Below are positions 1 through 7,428 of a stretch of 64,000 nt of DNA, piece after piece. The notes beneath the pieces are model-generated. The model had not been told where the DNA came from. It searched no databases and saw only the letters and a list, made by a program, of their open reading frames with translations. Each line of letters opens with the position of its first letter. Within the stretch, counting starts at the first letter, position 1. The position numbers and the translations under genes are program-made. Source of the DNA: Hyphomicrobiaceae bacterium (GTDB taxonomy: Bacteria > Pseudomonadota > Alphaproteobacteria > Rhizobiales > Hyphomicrobiaceae); contig WBUN01000001.1 of assembly GCA_008933705.1 (NCBI GenBank), positions 124,001 through 188,000 on the forward strand. Reading direction: 5' to 3'.

Positions 1-77
1 ATAAGGGGCACCGGCGCCAAGCGCCAGTGCCGCATCCATCGCGTTGGGTCTGCGCCGGTGCGGCCGCGCCTGCCGCG

Positions 78-431
78 TCACACGCGCTGGAGGCTTGCGT
101 CGAACAGGCTCATGATGGCGATCCGCGACGAGCGACGCGGGCCATCATTGATGGCATACAGCTCTTCGTAGGCTTCCTCGGGCGTCTCACGGCCGGTCAT
201 GGCCATTGCCGCCTCGCCGGCGAGGGTGCGTGCCTTGTCCCGATCGGCCGTCAATTCGAAGGCAGCCCGGACGAGGGCGCCGTACGCGCAGAAGCGCGCC
301 GCGCGAGGGTCGGTCGGGTCGCAATCCCTGTTGTTGCGGGTGAGCGCAAGCGTGTACTGGGTCCAGGTGGCCGGGTCGCCGACGAGGGCTCGCGCCCGCG
401 CCGAGATCTGGTTGACGAGCGGCTTTGACAT
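78..431 (-). CDS. DUF6197-like small protein
   Basis: A 117-residue cytoplasmic protein of unknown function. It resembles the DUF6197 pattern: a conserved Trp-Thr-Gln near residues 23-25, an Asp/Pro-rich turn at 36-42 and the core motif FCAYGAL at 47-53, followed by helices. The start at 431 is chosen because GGAGGAG lies just upstream; a longer frame reaches 515 but its extra residues look like untranslated leader. It has no signal peptide or membrane segment. It stands alone on this strand at the window edge, so context gives no function. The family name is from recalled motif similarity only. Confidence 0.7.
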   Translation of the reverse strand: MSKPLVNQISARARALVGDPATWTQYTLALTRNNRDCDPTDPRAARFCAYGALVRAAFELTADRDKARTLAGEAAMAMTGRETPEEAYEELYAINDGPRRSSRIAIMSLFDASLQRV

Positions 432-656
432 GGCGTGCTCCTCCCATTTCTTGTGCGTTGCCGTGCATAAGCAACCTATGGTGGTCATCTGAGATCGTGC
501 GGGGGCCTGCGTCAAGGGATATCTGGCCGCCGGCCTGCAGGATGAGAGATGTGAAATATCAATAGGTTAAACCGGACTCTCGGCTTTGCCCAGGTTTCGG
601 CGTGATCGCCAAGGTTCCGCCTCGACCCAGCCACTCGACTCGCGCAGGTTCAACCT

Positions 657-1373
657 ATGCGCGAGTGTATGTTGACAACTACAACTCGACGGCTGGTGGC
701 GTCCGCGCTGGCTGCGGGTTTCGTTCTTGCCGCATCCTGGCAGGCTTCGGTCCACGCCGAGGGGGCCATGGGGGCAATTACGGGCATAGCCCGGGTGGTC
801 GACGGCGATACCATCACGGTCGGCGACACGCGGGTGCGGCTCGAAGGCATAGATGCCCCCGAGGCGGCGCAGACCTGCAAACGCAGGTGGGTGGGCTCCT
901 GGTCATGCGGCAGTGCAGCGACGACCGAGCTGGCCAGGCTGGTCGACGGCAAGCAGGTTGTCTGCGAGCGGCAGGGTCTCGACAAGTACGGACGCACGCT
1001 CGGTGTCTGCTTTGCGGACGGCCAGGACATCAATGCGTCGATGGTGCGCCGGGGCTACGCGTGGGCCTTCACCAAGTATTCCGCACGGTATGTGAGGGAG
1101 GAGGCGTCGGCACGGGTGGAAGGCCTCGGCATCTGGCAGGGCGAAGCGACGCCCGCCTGGGAATTCCGGCAGCAGCGCTGGTCCAGCGTCGAACACGATG
1201 CGCCGGGAGGTTGCGCCATCAAGGGCAACATCACCAAGAATGGTAAGATCTACCACATGCCGTGGAGCCCCTGGTACGCCCAGATCAAGATCGAACCGGA
1301 GAAGGGCAAGCGCTGGTTCTGCACGGAGGCTGAGGCTGTGGCCGCCGGCTGGCGCCCTGTGCAGGCGCATTAG
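657..1373 (+). CDS. Secreted thermonuclease-family (SNase-like) protein
   Basis: A 238-residue exported nuclease-like protein. An N-terminal hydrophobic stretch ending in VHA is a Sec signal. The staphylococcal-nuclease fold is shown by VVDGDT, RLEGIDAPE and YGRTLG, which carry the Asp, Glu and Arg residues that bind calcium and catalyse phosphodiester cleavage in this family. About 50 C-terminal residues, from GCAIKGN to the Trp-Arg-Pro near the end, form a module often appended to alphaproteobacterial SNases. ATG at 657 and at 669 are both possible; neither has a strong ribosome site. It is monocistronic. The substrate (DNA or RNA, extracellular or periplasmic) is not determined by the sequence. 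Confidence 0.88.
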   Translation: MRECMLTTTTRRLVASALAAGFVLAASWQASVHAEGAMGAITGIARVVDGDTITVGDTRVRLEGIDAPEAAQTCKRRWVGSWSCGSAATTELARLVDGKQVVCERQGLDKYGRTLGVCFADGQDINASMVRRGYAWAFTKYSARYVREEASARVEGLGIWQGEATPAWEFRQQRWSSVEHDAPGGCAIKGNITKNGKIYHMPWSPWYAQIKIEPEKGKRWFCTEAEAVAAGWRPVQAH

Positions 1374-1678
1374 GGCTTGGAGAATACGCCGGAGAATACG
1401 CCGGCATGCGGGAGGTGGCGACGCTGTCTTCCGCGATCCTGCAAGGCGCATGAGTGCCGGACGGGAAACGAACGCCAAAGGAAATACGTAAAATGCTCAA
1501 GGTGCCGACGACGGGATATAGAGCATTAATTCGGATAGCCTGCGACGGACTTTCCTCCGTAATCCCGCATTAATCGGCCAAGACTAGCGTGACGACGGTT
1601 CAACTGCGCGGGGGTGGTCCCCGGGGGCGAACTACCGCGCATAAGCGCTAGCTTGGTGCAAGAAGTGGGAGAGTTGTC
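1374..1678. other. Intergenic region upstream of the Flp pilin gene
   Basis: No gene is visible in these 305 bases. A 12-base unit, ggagaatacgcc, is repeated twice back to back near 1379-1402. The last 60 bases form the leader of the pilin gene, with a purine-rich GTGGGAG ribosome site. No confident promoter was identified. Confidence 0.5.
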
Positions 1679-1843
1679 ATGAAGAACTTCGTTACGCGTT
1701 TCGTGAAGGACGAGTCCGGTGCGACGGCCATCGAGTACGGCCTGATCGCGGCCCTGATCGCCGTCGGCATCATCGGCGCCGCCCGGCTGCTCGGCTCGCA
1801 GATCAGCGACACCTTCAACAACGTCGGCAACGCGATGAAGTAA
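1679..1843 (+). CDS. Flp/Fap-type pilin subunit
   Basis: A 54-residue prepilin, too short for many gene callers. The leader is basic (MKNFVTRFVKDESG), with cleavage expected after Gly14. It is followed by the Flp-typical ATAIEYGLIAALIAVGII hydrophobic helix with the conserved Glu and Tyr, and a short Ser/Asn-rich tail. Flp pilins polymerise into type IVb adhesive pili assembled by the Tad/Cpa machinery. No prepilin peptidase or Tad genes occur in this window, so this is an orphan pilin gene. GTGGGAG upstream supports the start. A strong stem-loop lies 76 bases after the stop. Confidence 0.9.
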   Translation: MKNFVTRFVKDESGATAIEYGLIAALIAVGIIGAARLLGSQISDTFNNVGNAMK

Positions 1844-1918
1844 GGGATGGGAGGCGGCCCCGACCGACCGGTGCTCGCATCCGATTTACCTGCTGCATAG
1901 AGACTGTGCATCCCCACG

Positions 1919-1946
1919 CGGCAATCAGGTGCGAACCTGATTGCCG
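1919..1946. terminator. Perfect 12-bp stem-loop after the pilin gene
   Basis: The arms CGGCAATCAGGT and ACCTGATTGCCG flank the loop GCGA. No long T-tract follows, only ttgggctttc, so it may be a weak terminator or an mRNA-stabilising hairpin between the pilin gene and the facing tRNA-Gly gene. Confidence 0.55.
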
Positions 1947-2046
1947 TTGGGCTTTCCGGACGGCAGCGCCACGGCACGCTCAGCCTCCGCTGCGGCCCGT
2001 GTCCGGTGCCAGCGGGGAACTCCAGCGATGTTTTCGGGGGTCCAAT

Positions 2047-2121
2047 TGGAGCGGGCGAAGGGATTCGAACCCTCGACCCCAACCTTGGCAAGGTTGTGCT
2101 CTACCCCTGAGCTACACCCGC
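2047..2121 (-). tRNA. tRNA-Gly (anticodon GCC)
   Basis: Read on the minus strand, the gene begins GCGGGTGTAGCTC, folds into the standard cloverleaf with the anticodon loop CTTGCCAAG, has the T-loop GGTTCGAATCC and ends with an encoded CCA. It lies between the pilin and deacylase genes, facing both. Confidence 0.97.
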
Positions 2122-2267
2122 GTCCAAACGGTGATGGGCGGTCTTATGCAGCAAAGACCGGCGGTTGGCAAGCTGACCTGCGGGGCTGGCCGGCATGCCT
2201 GTTGCGCGAGGCGCGGCCGGCGGTTTAGGAGTGGGCTGCCTCATCCCCCACAACCCCGGTTTCGAGC

Positions 2268-2768
2268 GTGCCTTCCACCCGCAACGACCTGCTCGCTCGG
2301 CTCCAGGAGCTCAACATCGATGCCCGGACCGTCGAGCACGAGGCGGTGTTCACCGTTGCACAAAGCTCCAAGCTCGAGCGCGAGCTGCCGGGCGGGCACA
2401 CCAAGAACCTGTTTCTCAAGGACAAGAAGGGCCGACTGTATCTCATCGTAGCCCTGGGCAAATCCCGCATCGACCTCAAGTCCCTGCCGAAGGTGATCGG
2501 CTCGGACCGGCTGAGCTTCGGCAGCCCGGAACTGCTGTTTGAAGTCCTGGGCGTTGCGCCAGGCTCGGTGACGCCTTTCGCCTTGATCAATGACAAGGCC
2601 CGGCGCGTGACGGTGATCCTCGATGCCGATATGATGCGTCACGAGCGGCTCAACTATCACCCGCTGGAGAACACCGCGACGACCAACATCGGACGCGAGG
2701 ATCTCATCCGGTTCATTCGCTGGTGCGGCCACGAGCCGCGCATACTGGCCGTGGCGGCGGCGGAGTGA
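2268..2768 (+). CDS. Prolyl-tRNA deacylase, YbaK/ProX family
   Basis: A 166-residue trans-editing domain protein. This family hydrolyses mischarged tRNA, typically Ala-tRNA-Pro made by prolyl-tRNA synthetase. Family features include the lysine-rich TKNLFLKDKKG segment near residues 46-56, the following hydrophobic strand and the C-terminal HPLENTATTNIG loop that closes the active site. The length matches stand-alone members. Translation appears to begin at GTG 2268, where the conserved N-terminus begins. It is a single gene 40 bases before the thioredoxin-like gene region. The exact editing specificity cannot be read from these motifs. Confidence 0.9.
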   Translation: MPSTRNDLLARLQELNIDARTVEHEAVFTVAQSSKLERELPGGHTKNLFLKDKKGRLYLIVALGKSRIDLKSLPKVIGSDRLSFGSPELLFEVLGVAPGSVTPFALINDKARRVTVILDADMMRHERLNYHPLENTATTNIGREDLIRFIRWCGHEPRILAVAAAE

Positions 2769-2847
2769 CCATCTTCTGCGTTGGGGCCCCGCGAAAGCCC
2801 GGGGCCTCATGCCGTTGTTTATGCCCAATGAGGGCCTGGAGATCGAA

Positions 2848-3756
2848 ATGGACATCGGACTAGGCAAGACCGGCGCCGCAGCGGCGGGCGACATCGTCAA
2901 GGACTCGAGCACGGCAACGTTTGCCAAGGACGTGCTCGAGGCATCGCGCAAGGTGCCGGTGCTGGTGGATTTCTGGGCGCCCTGGTGCGGACCGTGCAAG
3001 CAGCTCACGCCGATCATCGAGAAGGTCGTCCGCTCGTACGGGGGCAAGGTCAAGCTGGTAAAGGTCAACGTCGACGAGAACCCCGCCATTGCCGGGCAGC
3101 TGCGCGTGCAGTCGATTCCGACGGTCTATGCGTTCCGCGACGGCCGGCCGCTCGACGGCTTCATGGGCGCGCAGCCCGAAAGCGCCGTGAAGGCGTTCGT
3201 CGATCGCCTGCTTGGCGATGAGGCGGGCGACGATGTAGGCGCTGCGCTCGACGCGGCAGAAAAGGCCCTCGATGCGGGCGATCTGCAGGGTGCGGCCGAA
3301 ATCTTCGCGGCGGTCCTGCAAGAGGATGCGCAGAATGTCGTGGCGCTGGCCGGCCTTGCCAAATGCTACCTGAAGAGCGGTGATGTGGCGCGGGCCGAGC
3401 AGACGATCAGCTTGGTGCCTCCCGACAAGCGCGAGGCGGCACCGGTAGCGAGCGTGCGTGCGGCCCTGGAGCTGGCGCGCACGGCAGCCAAGGCCGGCGA
3501 CATCGGCAAGCTGCAGGCCAAGGTGCAGGCCGAGCCCGGCGATCATCAGGCCCGTCTCGACTATGCGATGGCATTGGCGGCGAACGGCAAGAAGACAGAG
3601 GCTCTCGATCAGCTGCTCGAGATCGTGCGCCGCGATCGCAAGTGGAACGAGGAGGCCGCGCGCAAGCAGCTCGTGCAGTTGTTCGATGCCTGGGGCCCCA
3701 AAGATCCGGCCACGCTCGAAGGGCGCCGCCGGCTGTCCTCGATCCTTTTCTCCTGA
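2848..3756 (+). CDS. ybbN: CnoX/YbbN-type thioredoxin-TPR chaperone
   Basis: A 302-residue cytoplasmic holdase. Residues 20-125 are a thioredoxin fold with the intact WCGPC motif (Cys47, Cys50) and the cis-proline loop SIPTVYAF. Residues 130-300 are tetratricopeptide-like helices, the CnoX arrangement that protects proteins and passes them to GroEL. E. coli CnoX has SXXC, whereas this one keeps both cysteines and so could be redox-active. ATG 2848 is preferred because GGAG lies six bases upstream; an upstream ATG at 2809 would add 13 unlikely residues. It starts a run of close genes that continues with the LON-domain gene 19 bases later. Confidence 0.92.
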   Translation: MDIGLGKTGAAAAGDIVKDSSTATFAKDVLEASRKVPVLVDFWAPWCGPCKQLTPIIEKVVRSYGGKVKLVKVNVDENPAIAGQLRVQSIPTVYAFRDGRPLDGFMGAQPESAVKAFVDRLLGDEAGDDVGAALDAAEKALDAGDLQGAAEIFAAVLQEDAQNVVALAGLAKCYLKSGDVARAEQTISLVPPDKREAAPVASVRAALELARTAAKAGDIGKLQAKVQAEPGDHQARLDYAMALAANGKKTEALDQLLEIVRRDRKWNEEAARKQLVQLFDAWGPKDPATLEGRRRLSSILFS

Positions 3757-3775
3757 CACCGGAGCGGTAGGAACC

Positions 3776-4456
3776 TTGCTGAGCCTGGCGGAGCGTTACG
3801 GCGGACCGGCGGACTTGCCGCAGCGCCTGCCCGTGTTTCCGTTGCAGCGCGCCATCCTGCTTCCGCGCGCCACGCTTCCGCTCAATATCTTCGAGCCGCG
3901 ATACCTGCAGATGCTCGAGGATGTGATGTCGACTTCGCGCGTGCTGTGCATCGTGCAACCTGATGCATGCGCCGAGGAATCTCCTCCCGGGAAGAGCGTG
4001 ACGCTGCGCCGCGTCGGCTGCGTGGGGCGCGTGACTTCCTACCAGGAGATCGACGACGGCCGCATGTTGATTACGCTGACGGGGGTGGCCCGCTGCACGA
4101 TGGGCGACGAGGTGGAGATCGCCAAGCCCTATCGCATCTGCACGGTGAGCTACGATCGCTTCCTCGGTGATTTCGAGGCCGGCGCCGGCGAAGCGGATGT
4201 GGATCGGCAGGGGCTCGTGAAGGCGCTCAAGACGTACCTGGAGGCACGCAATCTGCGCGCCGATTGGGCGGCCGTGTCGAAAGCCTCCAATGAATCGCTT
4301 GTGAACTCGCTGGCCGTCGTCAGCCCCTATGGCCCCGAGGAGAAGCAGGCCCTGCTCGAGGCGCCCGATCTGAAGACGCGTGCCGAGATGCTGGTGGCGC
4401 TGGCAGAGATGGAGCTGGCGGCAGGCGCCGGCGGCACCGGCTCCACGCTGCAGTGA
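3776..4456 (+). CDS. LON peptidase substrate-binding-domain protein
   Basis: A 226-residue protein made only of the LON N-terminal domain, lacking the AAA+ and protease parts. The typical opening PVFPLQRAILLPRATLPL and the NIFEPRYLQM segment (about residues 20-48) are clear. In Lon itself this domain recognises unfolded substrates; the role of free-standing copies is unsettled. It starts at TTG 3776 after TAGGA. The open frame extends much further upstream but overlaps the ybbN gene. Its position just after ybbN suggests shared expression in protein quality control, which is inference. Confidence 0.87.
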   Translation: MLSLAERYGGPADLPQRLPVFPLQRAILLPRATLPLNIFEPRYLQMLEDVMSTSRVLCIVQPDACAEESPPGKSVTLRRVGCVGRVTSYQEIDDGRMLITLTGVARCTMGDEVEIAKPYRICTVSYDRFLGDFEAGAGEADVDRQGLVKALKTYLEARNLRADWAAVSKASNESLVNSLAVVSPYGPEEKQALLEAPDLKTRAEMLVALAEMELAAGAGGTGSTLQ

Positions 4457-4483
4457 TGCGGGATTTGGAAGGGGACGAAGAGG

Positions 4484-4717
4484 ATGTCCGAGGAGTCGCA
4501 GCAGGCAAAGCCGGCAGCCCGGGTCGACCCACGGCTGCTCGAGATCCTCGTCTGTCCCCGCACCAAGACGCCGCTCATCTATGACGAGGCCCGCCAGGAG
4601 CTGATCAGCCGTGCCGGCCGGGTGGCCTACCCGATCCGCGACGGCATTCCGATCATGTTGGAGGAAGAGGCGCGCGTGCTCGACGACGACGAGCTGCGCG
4701 CGCTCAACCGGCGCTGA
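4484..4717 (+). CDS. Trm112/YcaR-family small protein
   Basis: A 77-residue protein of the Trm112p-like (UPF0434) family, seen in the pattern [32 protein letters not shown]. Eukaryotic Trm112 activates methyltransferases; the bacterial role is poorly known. Only one cysteine (Cys24) of the usual zinc-binding set remains, so metal binding is unlikely. The start is supported by GGGGACGAAGAGG upstream. It follows the LON-domain gene by 27 bases and precedes the acyl-CoA dehydrogenase gene, probably in the same transcript. Confidence 0.88.
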   Translation: MSEESQQAKPAARVDPRLLEILVCPRTKTPLIYDEARQELISRAGRVAYPIRDGIPIMLEEEARVLDDDELRALNRR

Positions 4718-4789
4718 TGGCGCAAAGGCGCATCCTTCGTTAGTGTCCCCAATACAATCAGCCTCAATCAGCCTGGCCAGGGAGCGCCC

Positions 4790-5929
4790 ATGCCGACATC
4801 TCGCACAATCTTCAAGGAGGAGCACGAGCTCTTCCGCAAGACCGTAGCGGCCTTCATCGAGCGCGAGATTGCGCCCCACTACGAGCAGTGGGAGAAGGAC
4901 GGTCAGGCGAGCCGCGAGGTGTGGCGCAAGGCCGGCGAGGCTGGGTTGCTGCTGACCGACATACCCGAGGAGTACGGCGGCGGCGGTGCCGATTTCCTCA
5001 CCAGCGCGATCATGATCGAGGAGATGGCGAAGCGGGTCTATTCGGCGCCGGGCTTCCGCCTGCACTCGGATATTGTGGCGCCCTACATCTGCAACTACGG
5101 CACGGAGGAGCAGAAGCGCACCTGGCTGCCGCGCATGGCCAAGGGCGAAGTCATCACCGCCATTGCCATGACCGAGCCTGGCACGGGCAGCGATCTGCAG
5201 TCGATCCGCACCACCGCGCTGCGCAAAGGCAACGAGCTTGTCGTCAATGGGCAGAAGACCTTCATCACCAACGGCGGGCTGGCTGATCTGGTGATCGTCG
5301 CGGCCAAGACCGACACGGCAGCCGGCGCCAAGGGCGTGACGCTGGTGCTGGTCGAGGCGGATAGGCCGGGCTTCAAGCGCGGGCGCAACCTGAAGAAGAT
5401 CGGCCAGAACGCGCAGGACACGGCCGAGCTGTTCTTCGAGGACGTGCGCATTCCGCCCTCCAATATCCTGGGGGAGGAGGGCCGCGGCTTTGCCTGCCTG
5501 ATGCAGCAGCTCCCGCGTGAGCGCCTCCTGGTCGGCATCGGCGCGGTCGCCATGATGGAAGCGGCGCTCGGGTGGACCGTCGAATACACGCGCGAGCGCA
5601 AGGCGTTCGGCAAGCCGATCGCAGAGTTCCAGAACACGCGCTTCAAGCTTGCCGAGGTCAAGACGGAGGTGACGGTGGCGCGCGTGTTCCTCAATCACTG
5701 CCTGGAGGCGTTCCTGGCGGGCGAACTCGATGCCACCACTGGTGCCATGAGCAAGTGGTGGCTGACGGAGCTCGAGCAGAAGGTGCTCGACACCTGCCTG
5801 CAGCTCTTCGGCGGCTATGGCTATATGCTCGAGTATCCCATTGCACGTGCCTACGCCGACGCACGCGTGCACCGCATCTATGCCGGCACCACCGAGATCA
5901 TGAAGGAGCTGGTTGCGCGCTCGCTTTAG
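4790..5929 (+). CDS. Acyl-CoA dehydrogenase
   Basis: A 379-residue FAD enzyme that oxidises an acyl-CoA to the 2-enoyl-CoA and passes electrons to ETF. The family blocks are complete: MTEPGTGSDLQS (FAD/substrate loop), TFITNG, the KAFGKPI and FGGYGYM helices and the C-terminal IYAGTTEIMKE. Alanine replaces the glutamate that is the catalytic base in medium-chain enzymes (IYEGT), so the base is expected elsewhere, as in long-chain (LCAD-like) relatives. Chain-length specificity is not known. Its stop codon overlaps the stop of the facing hisN gene by four bases, so the two transcripts are antisense at their ends. Confidence 0.95.
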   Translation: MPTSRTIFKEEHELFRKTVAAFIEREIAPHYEQWEKDGQASREVWRKAGEAGLLLTDIPEEYGGGGADFLTSAIMIEEMAKRVYSAPGFRLHSDIVAPYICNYGTEEQKRTWLPRMAKGEVITAIAMTEPGTGSDLQSIRTTALRKGNELVVNGQKTFITNGGLADLVIVAAKTDTAAGAKGVTLVLVEADRPGFKRGRNLKKIGQNAQDTAELFFEDVRIPPSNILGEEGRGFACLMQQLPRERLLVGIGAVAMMEAALGWTVEYTRERKAFGKPIAEFQNTRFKLAEVKTEVTVARVFLNHCLEAFLAGELDATTGAMSKWWLTELEQKVLDTCLQLFGGYGYMLEYPIARAYADARVHRIYAGTTEIMKELVARSL

Positions 5930-6771
5930 GCGACAGCCTTGAGCACGGCAATGGCCTCCTTGTGGACGCGTGCATCGCCGGCGGCGATGATGCGGCCGCC
6001 CTGCGTCGCCGGTGCGCCGTCCCACGTGGTGATGGTGCCTCCGGCGCTCTCGATGATCGGGATCAGCGCGACCACGTCATAAGCCTTGAGGCCGGCCTCG
6101 ACAATGACATCGATGAAGCCGGCCGCCAGCAGGCAGTAGCCGTAGCAATCGCCGCCGTAGCGCGTCATTCGCGCCCGCGACTTGAGCTGCGCGAAGGCCG
6201 CCGCTTCGCCCGGGGTTGTGAACAGGTCGGGGTGGGTGGTGGTGAGGGTCGCATCGGCAAGGGCGGCGCACGCTCGGGTCTTGAGCGGCCGGACTCTGCC
6301 GTCGGGCGCTCTCCCCCGCGCCTTGCCGCGCGCCGACCAGAACCGCTCGCCCGTGAAGGGCTGGTCCATCAGGCCGAGCACCGGCTCATCGCCGTCCAGC
6401 AGGCCGATCAGCGTGCCCCACAGCGGTGCCCCCATGATGAAGGCGCGGGTGCCGTCGATCGGGTCGACGACCCATTTGTATCGGCCCGCGCCTGCGACCG
6501 AGGCGAATTCCTCGCCGATGATGCCGTGCTGCGGAAAGCGGGCCGCAATGGCCTTGCGGATGGCCCGTTCAGCGGCCCTGTCCGCGGCGGTCACCGGGTC
6601 GAAACCGTGCTTTCCCGCCTTGTTGTGGACGCTCAAGGGTTTGCGGAAATGAGGACGTATCGCCTTGCCGGCGAGGTCGGCCAGGGTATGCGCGAAGTCG
6701 AGATGAGCCTGATACGGCGGGGTTCTCGCGCGTGTCACAGCAAGTTCCTTGCCTGATCGGTTCCCGGTCAT
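5926..6771 (-). CDS. hisN: Inositol-monophosphatase-family enzyme, probably histidinol-phosphatase
   Basis: A 281-residue magnesium-dependent phosphatase. The family metal sites are present: GEEF, DPIDGTRAF and the C-terminal AYDVVALIPIIESAGG. The spacing and the sequence around WVVDPIDGTRAF fit HisN, which removes phosphate from histidinol phosphate in histidine synthesis in actinobacteria and alphaproteobacteria. SuhB/inositol monophosphatase is the main alternative and cannot be excluded without alignment. The stop overlaps that of the acyl-CoA dehydrogenase gene. The two mmgR/suhB-like sRNA genes lie upstream of its start, on the opposite strand. Confidence 0.85.
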   Translation of the reverse strand: MTGNRSGKELAVTRARTPPYQAHLDFAHTLADLAGKAIRPHFRKPLSVHNKAGKHGFDPVTAADRAAERAIRKAIAARFPQHGIIGEEFASVAGAGRYKWVVDPIDGTRAFIMGAPLWGTLIGLLDGDEPVLGLMDQPFTGERFWSARGKARGRAPDGRVRPLKTRACAALADATLTTTHPDLFTTPGEAAAFAQLKSRARMTRYGGDCYGYCLLAAGFIDVIVEAGLKAYDVVALIPIIESAGGTITTWDGAPATQGGRIIAAGDARVHKEAIAVLKAVA

Positions 6772-6939
6772 CGCCTCATCTATCGGATACTAGACCAGTG
6801 TTCAGGCAGCAGAACCTGGGATCCGCGTTCGGTATCACAGATCTGTGAACGTTGCGATCGCGCCACTTCATGCGCAAATGCACCAAATTGTCAGCCCACT
6901 GCAGTTGCACCGCACCACGAATAAGCCCATATGCGAGGT

Positions 6940-7036
6940 GTCGGCATGTCGGGTTCAGCCCCGGATGTGCCGCAGCCCACCTTGGGCGTTTCCTCCCTAG
7001 ACTTGGGCCGTTCGTCGATCGAGCGGCCCCTTCTTT
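6940..7036 (+). ncRNA. mmgR/suhB (alpha-r8)-like small RNA, copy 1
   Basis: No protein fits here. A promoter-like pair TTGCAC (6905-6910) and CATATG (6928-6933) with 17-base spacing predicts a start near 6940. The RNA would have a 5' hairpin (6943-6971), a single-stranded core TTTCCTCCCTAGACTTG, and an intrinsic terminator with stem GGGCCG/CGGCCC (7005-7029) followed by TTCTTT. The core and layout match my recollection of the alphaproteobacterial MmgR/suhB RNA family, which binds Hfq through its UUUCCUCCCU motif and limits polyhydroxybutyrate accumulation. Thirty bases (6981-7010) are identical to copy 2, while the 5' hairpins differ. The neighbouring hisN/suhB-type gene matches the genomic context that named the family. 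Confidence 0.75.
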
Positions 7037-7150
7037 GTGCACACGCGCCGCGCGTGCTGCATGGCCTCAGCTCAAGCTATGCGACAGGCGTACTTCTGCA
7101 ATGCAAAAGAATTCCCTTGCGTTTTGTGCGCCGCACATTTAGATAAGAGA

Positions 7151-7244
7151 CACGAAGCCGGCGACTTCGTTGCTGGTTTCGTTGCCCTCCTTGGGCGTTT
7201 CCTCCCTAGACTTGGGCCGCACGGTTCTCCGCGCGGCCCCTTTT
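7151..7244 (+). ncRNA. mmgR/suhB (alpha-r8)-like small RNA, copy 2
   Basis: Second copy of the same architecture, 209 bases after the first. TTGCGT (7117-7122) and TAGATA (7140-7145) are spaced by 17 bases and predict a start near 7152, exactly where the 5' hairpin (7152-7182) begins. The 30-base core 7190-7219 is identical to copy 1. The terminator stem GGGCCGC/GCGGCCC (7214-7239) is followed by TTTT. Tandem paralogous sRNAs often act additively or answer different cues; the different 5' hairpins and promoters would allow that. Confidence 0.75.
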
Positions 7245-7261
7245 ATTTTCCAGGCCCGCAA

Positions 7262-7306
7262 AGGACCTTACGCGCTAGGACCTTACGCGCTAGGGCCTTA
7301 CCGCGC
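7262..7306. repeat. 15-bp tandem repeat, about three units
   Basis: The unit aggaccttacgcgct occurs twice perfectly (7262-7276, 7277-7291) and a third time with changes (7292-7306). It lies just after the terminator of the second small RNA in otherwise gene-free DNA that continues to 7428. Confidence 0.75.
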
Positions 7307-7428
7307 CCGGAGCCTTGCCGACCCTCGCTACCGGCAGGGCCGATGCTCTGGCGCTCCGTTTCTGCTGACCATGCCATCGCATCGCAGACTATTGCGATGC
7401 AACATAACGATAGGGGTTCCTTGATGCT

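Noticed and set aside
3407-6025. An 872-codon minus-strand frame opposite ybbN, LON and acyl-CoA dehydrogenase genes.
   Set aside because: All four plus-strand genes beneath it have family motifs and ribosome sites; the antisense product has none.
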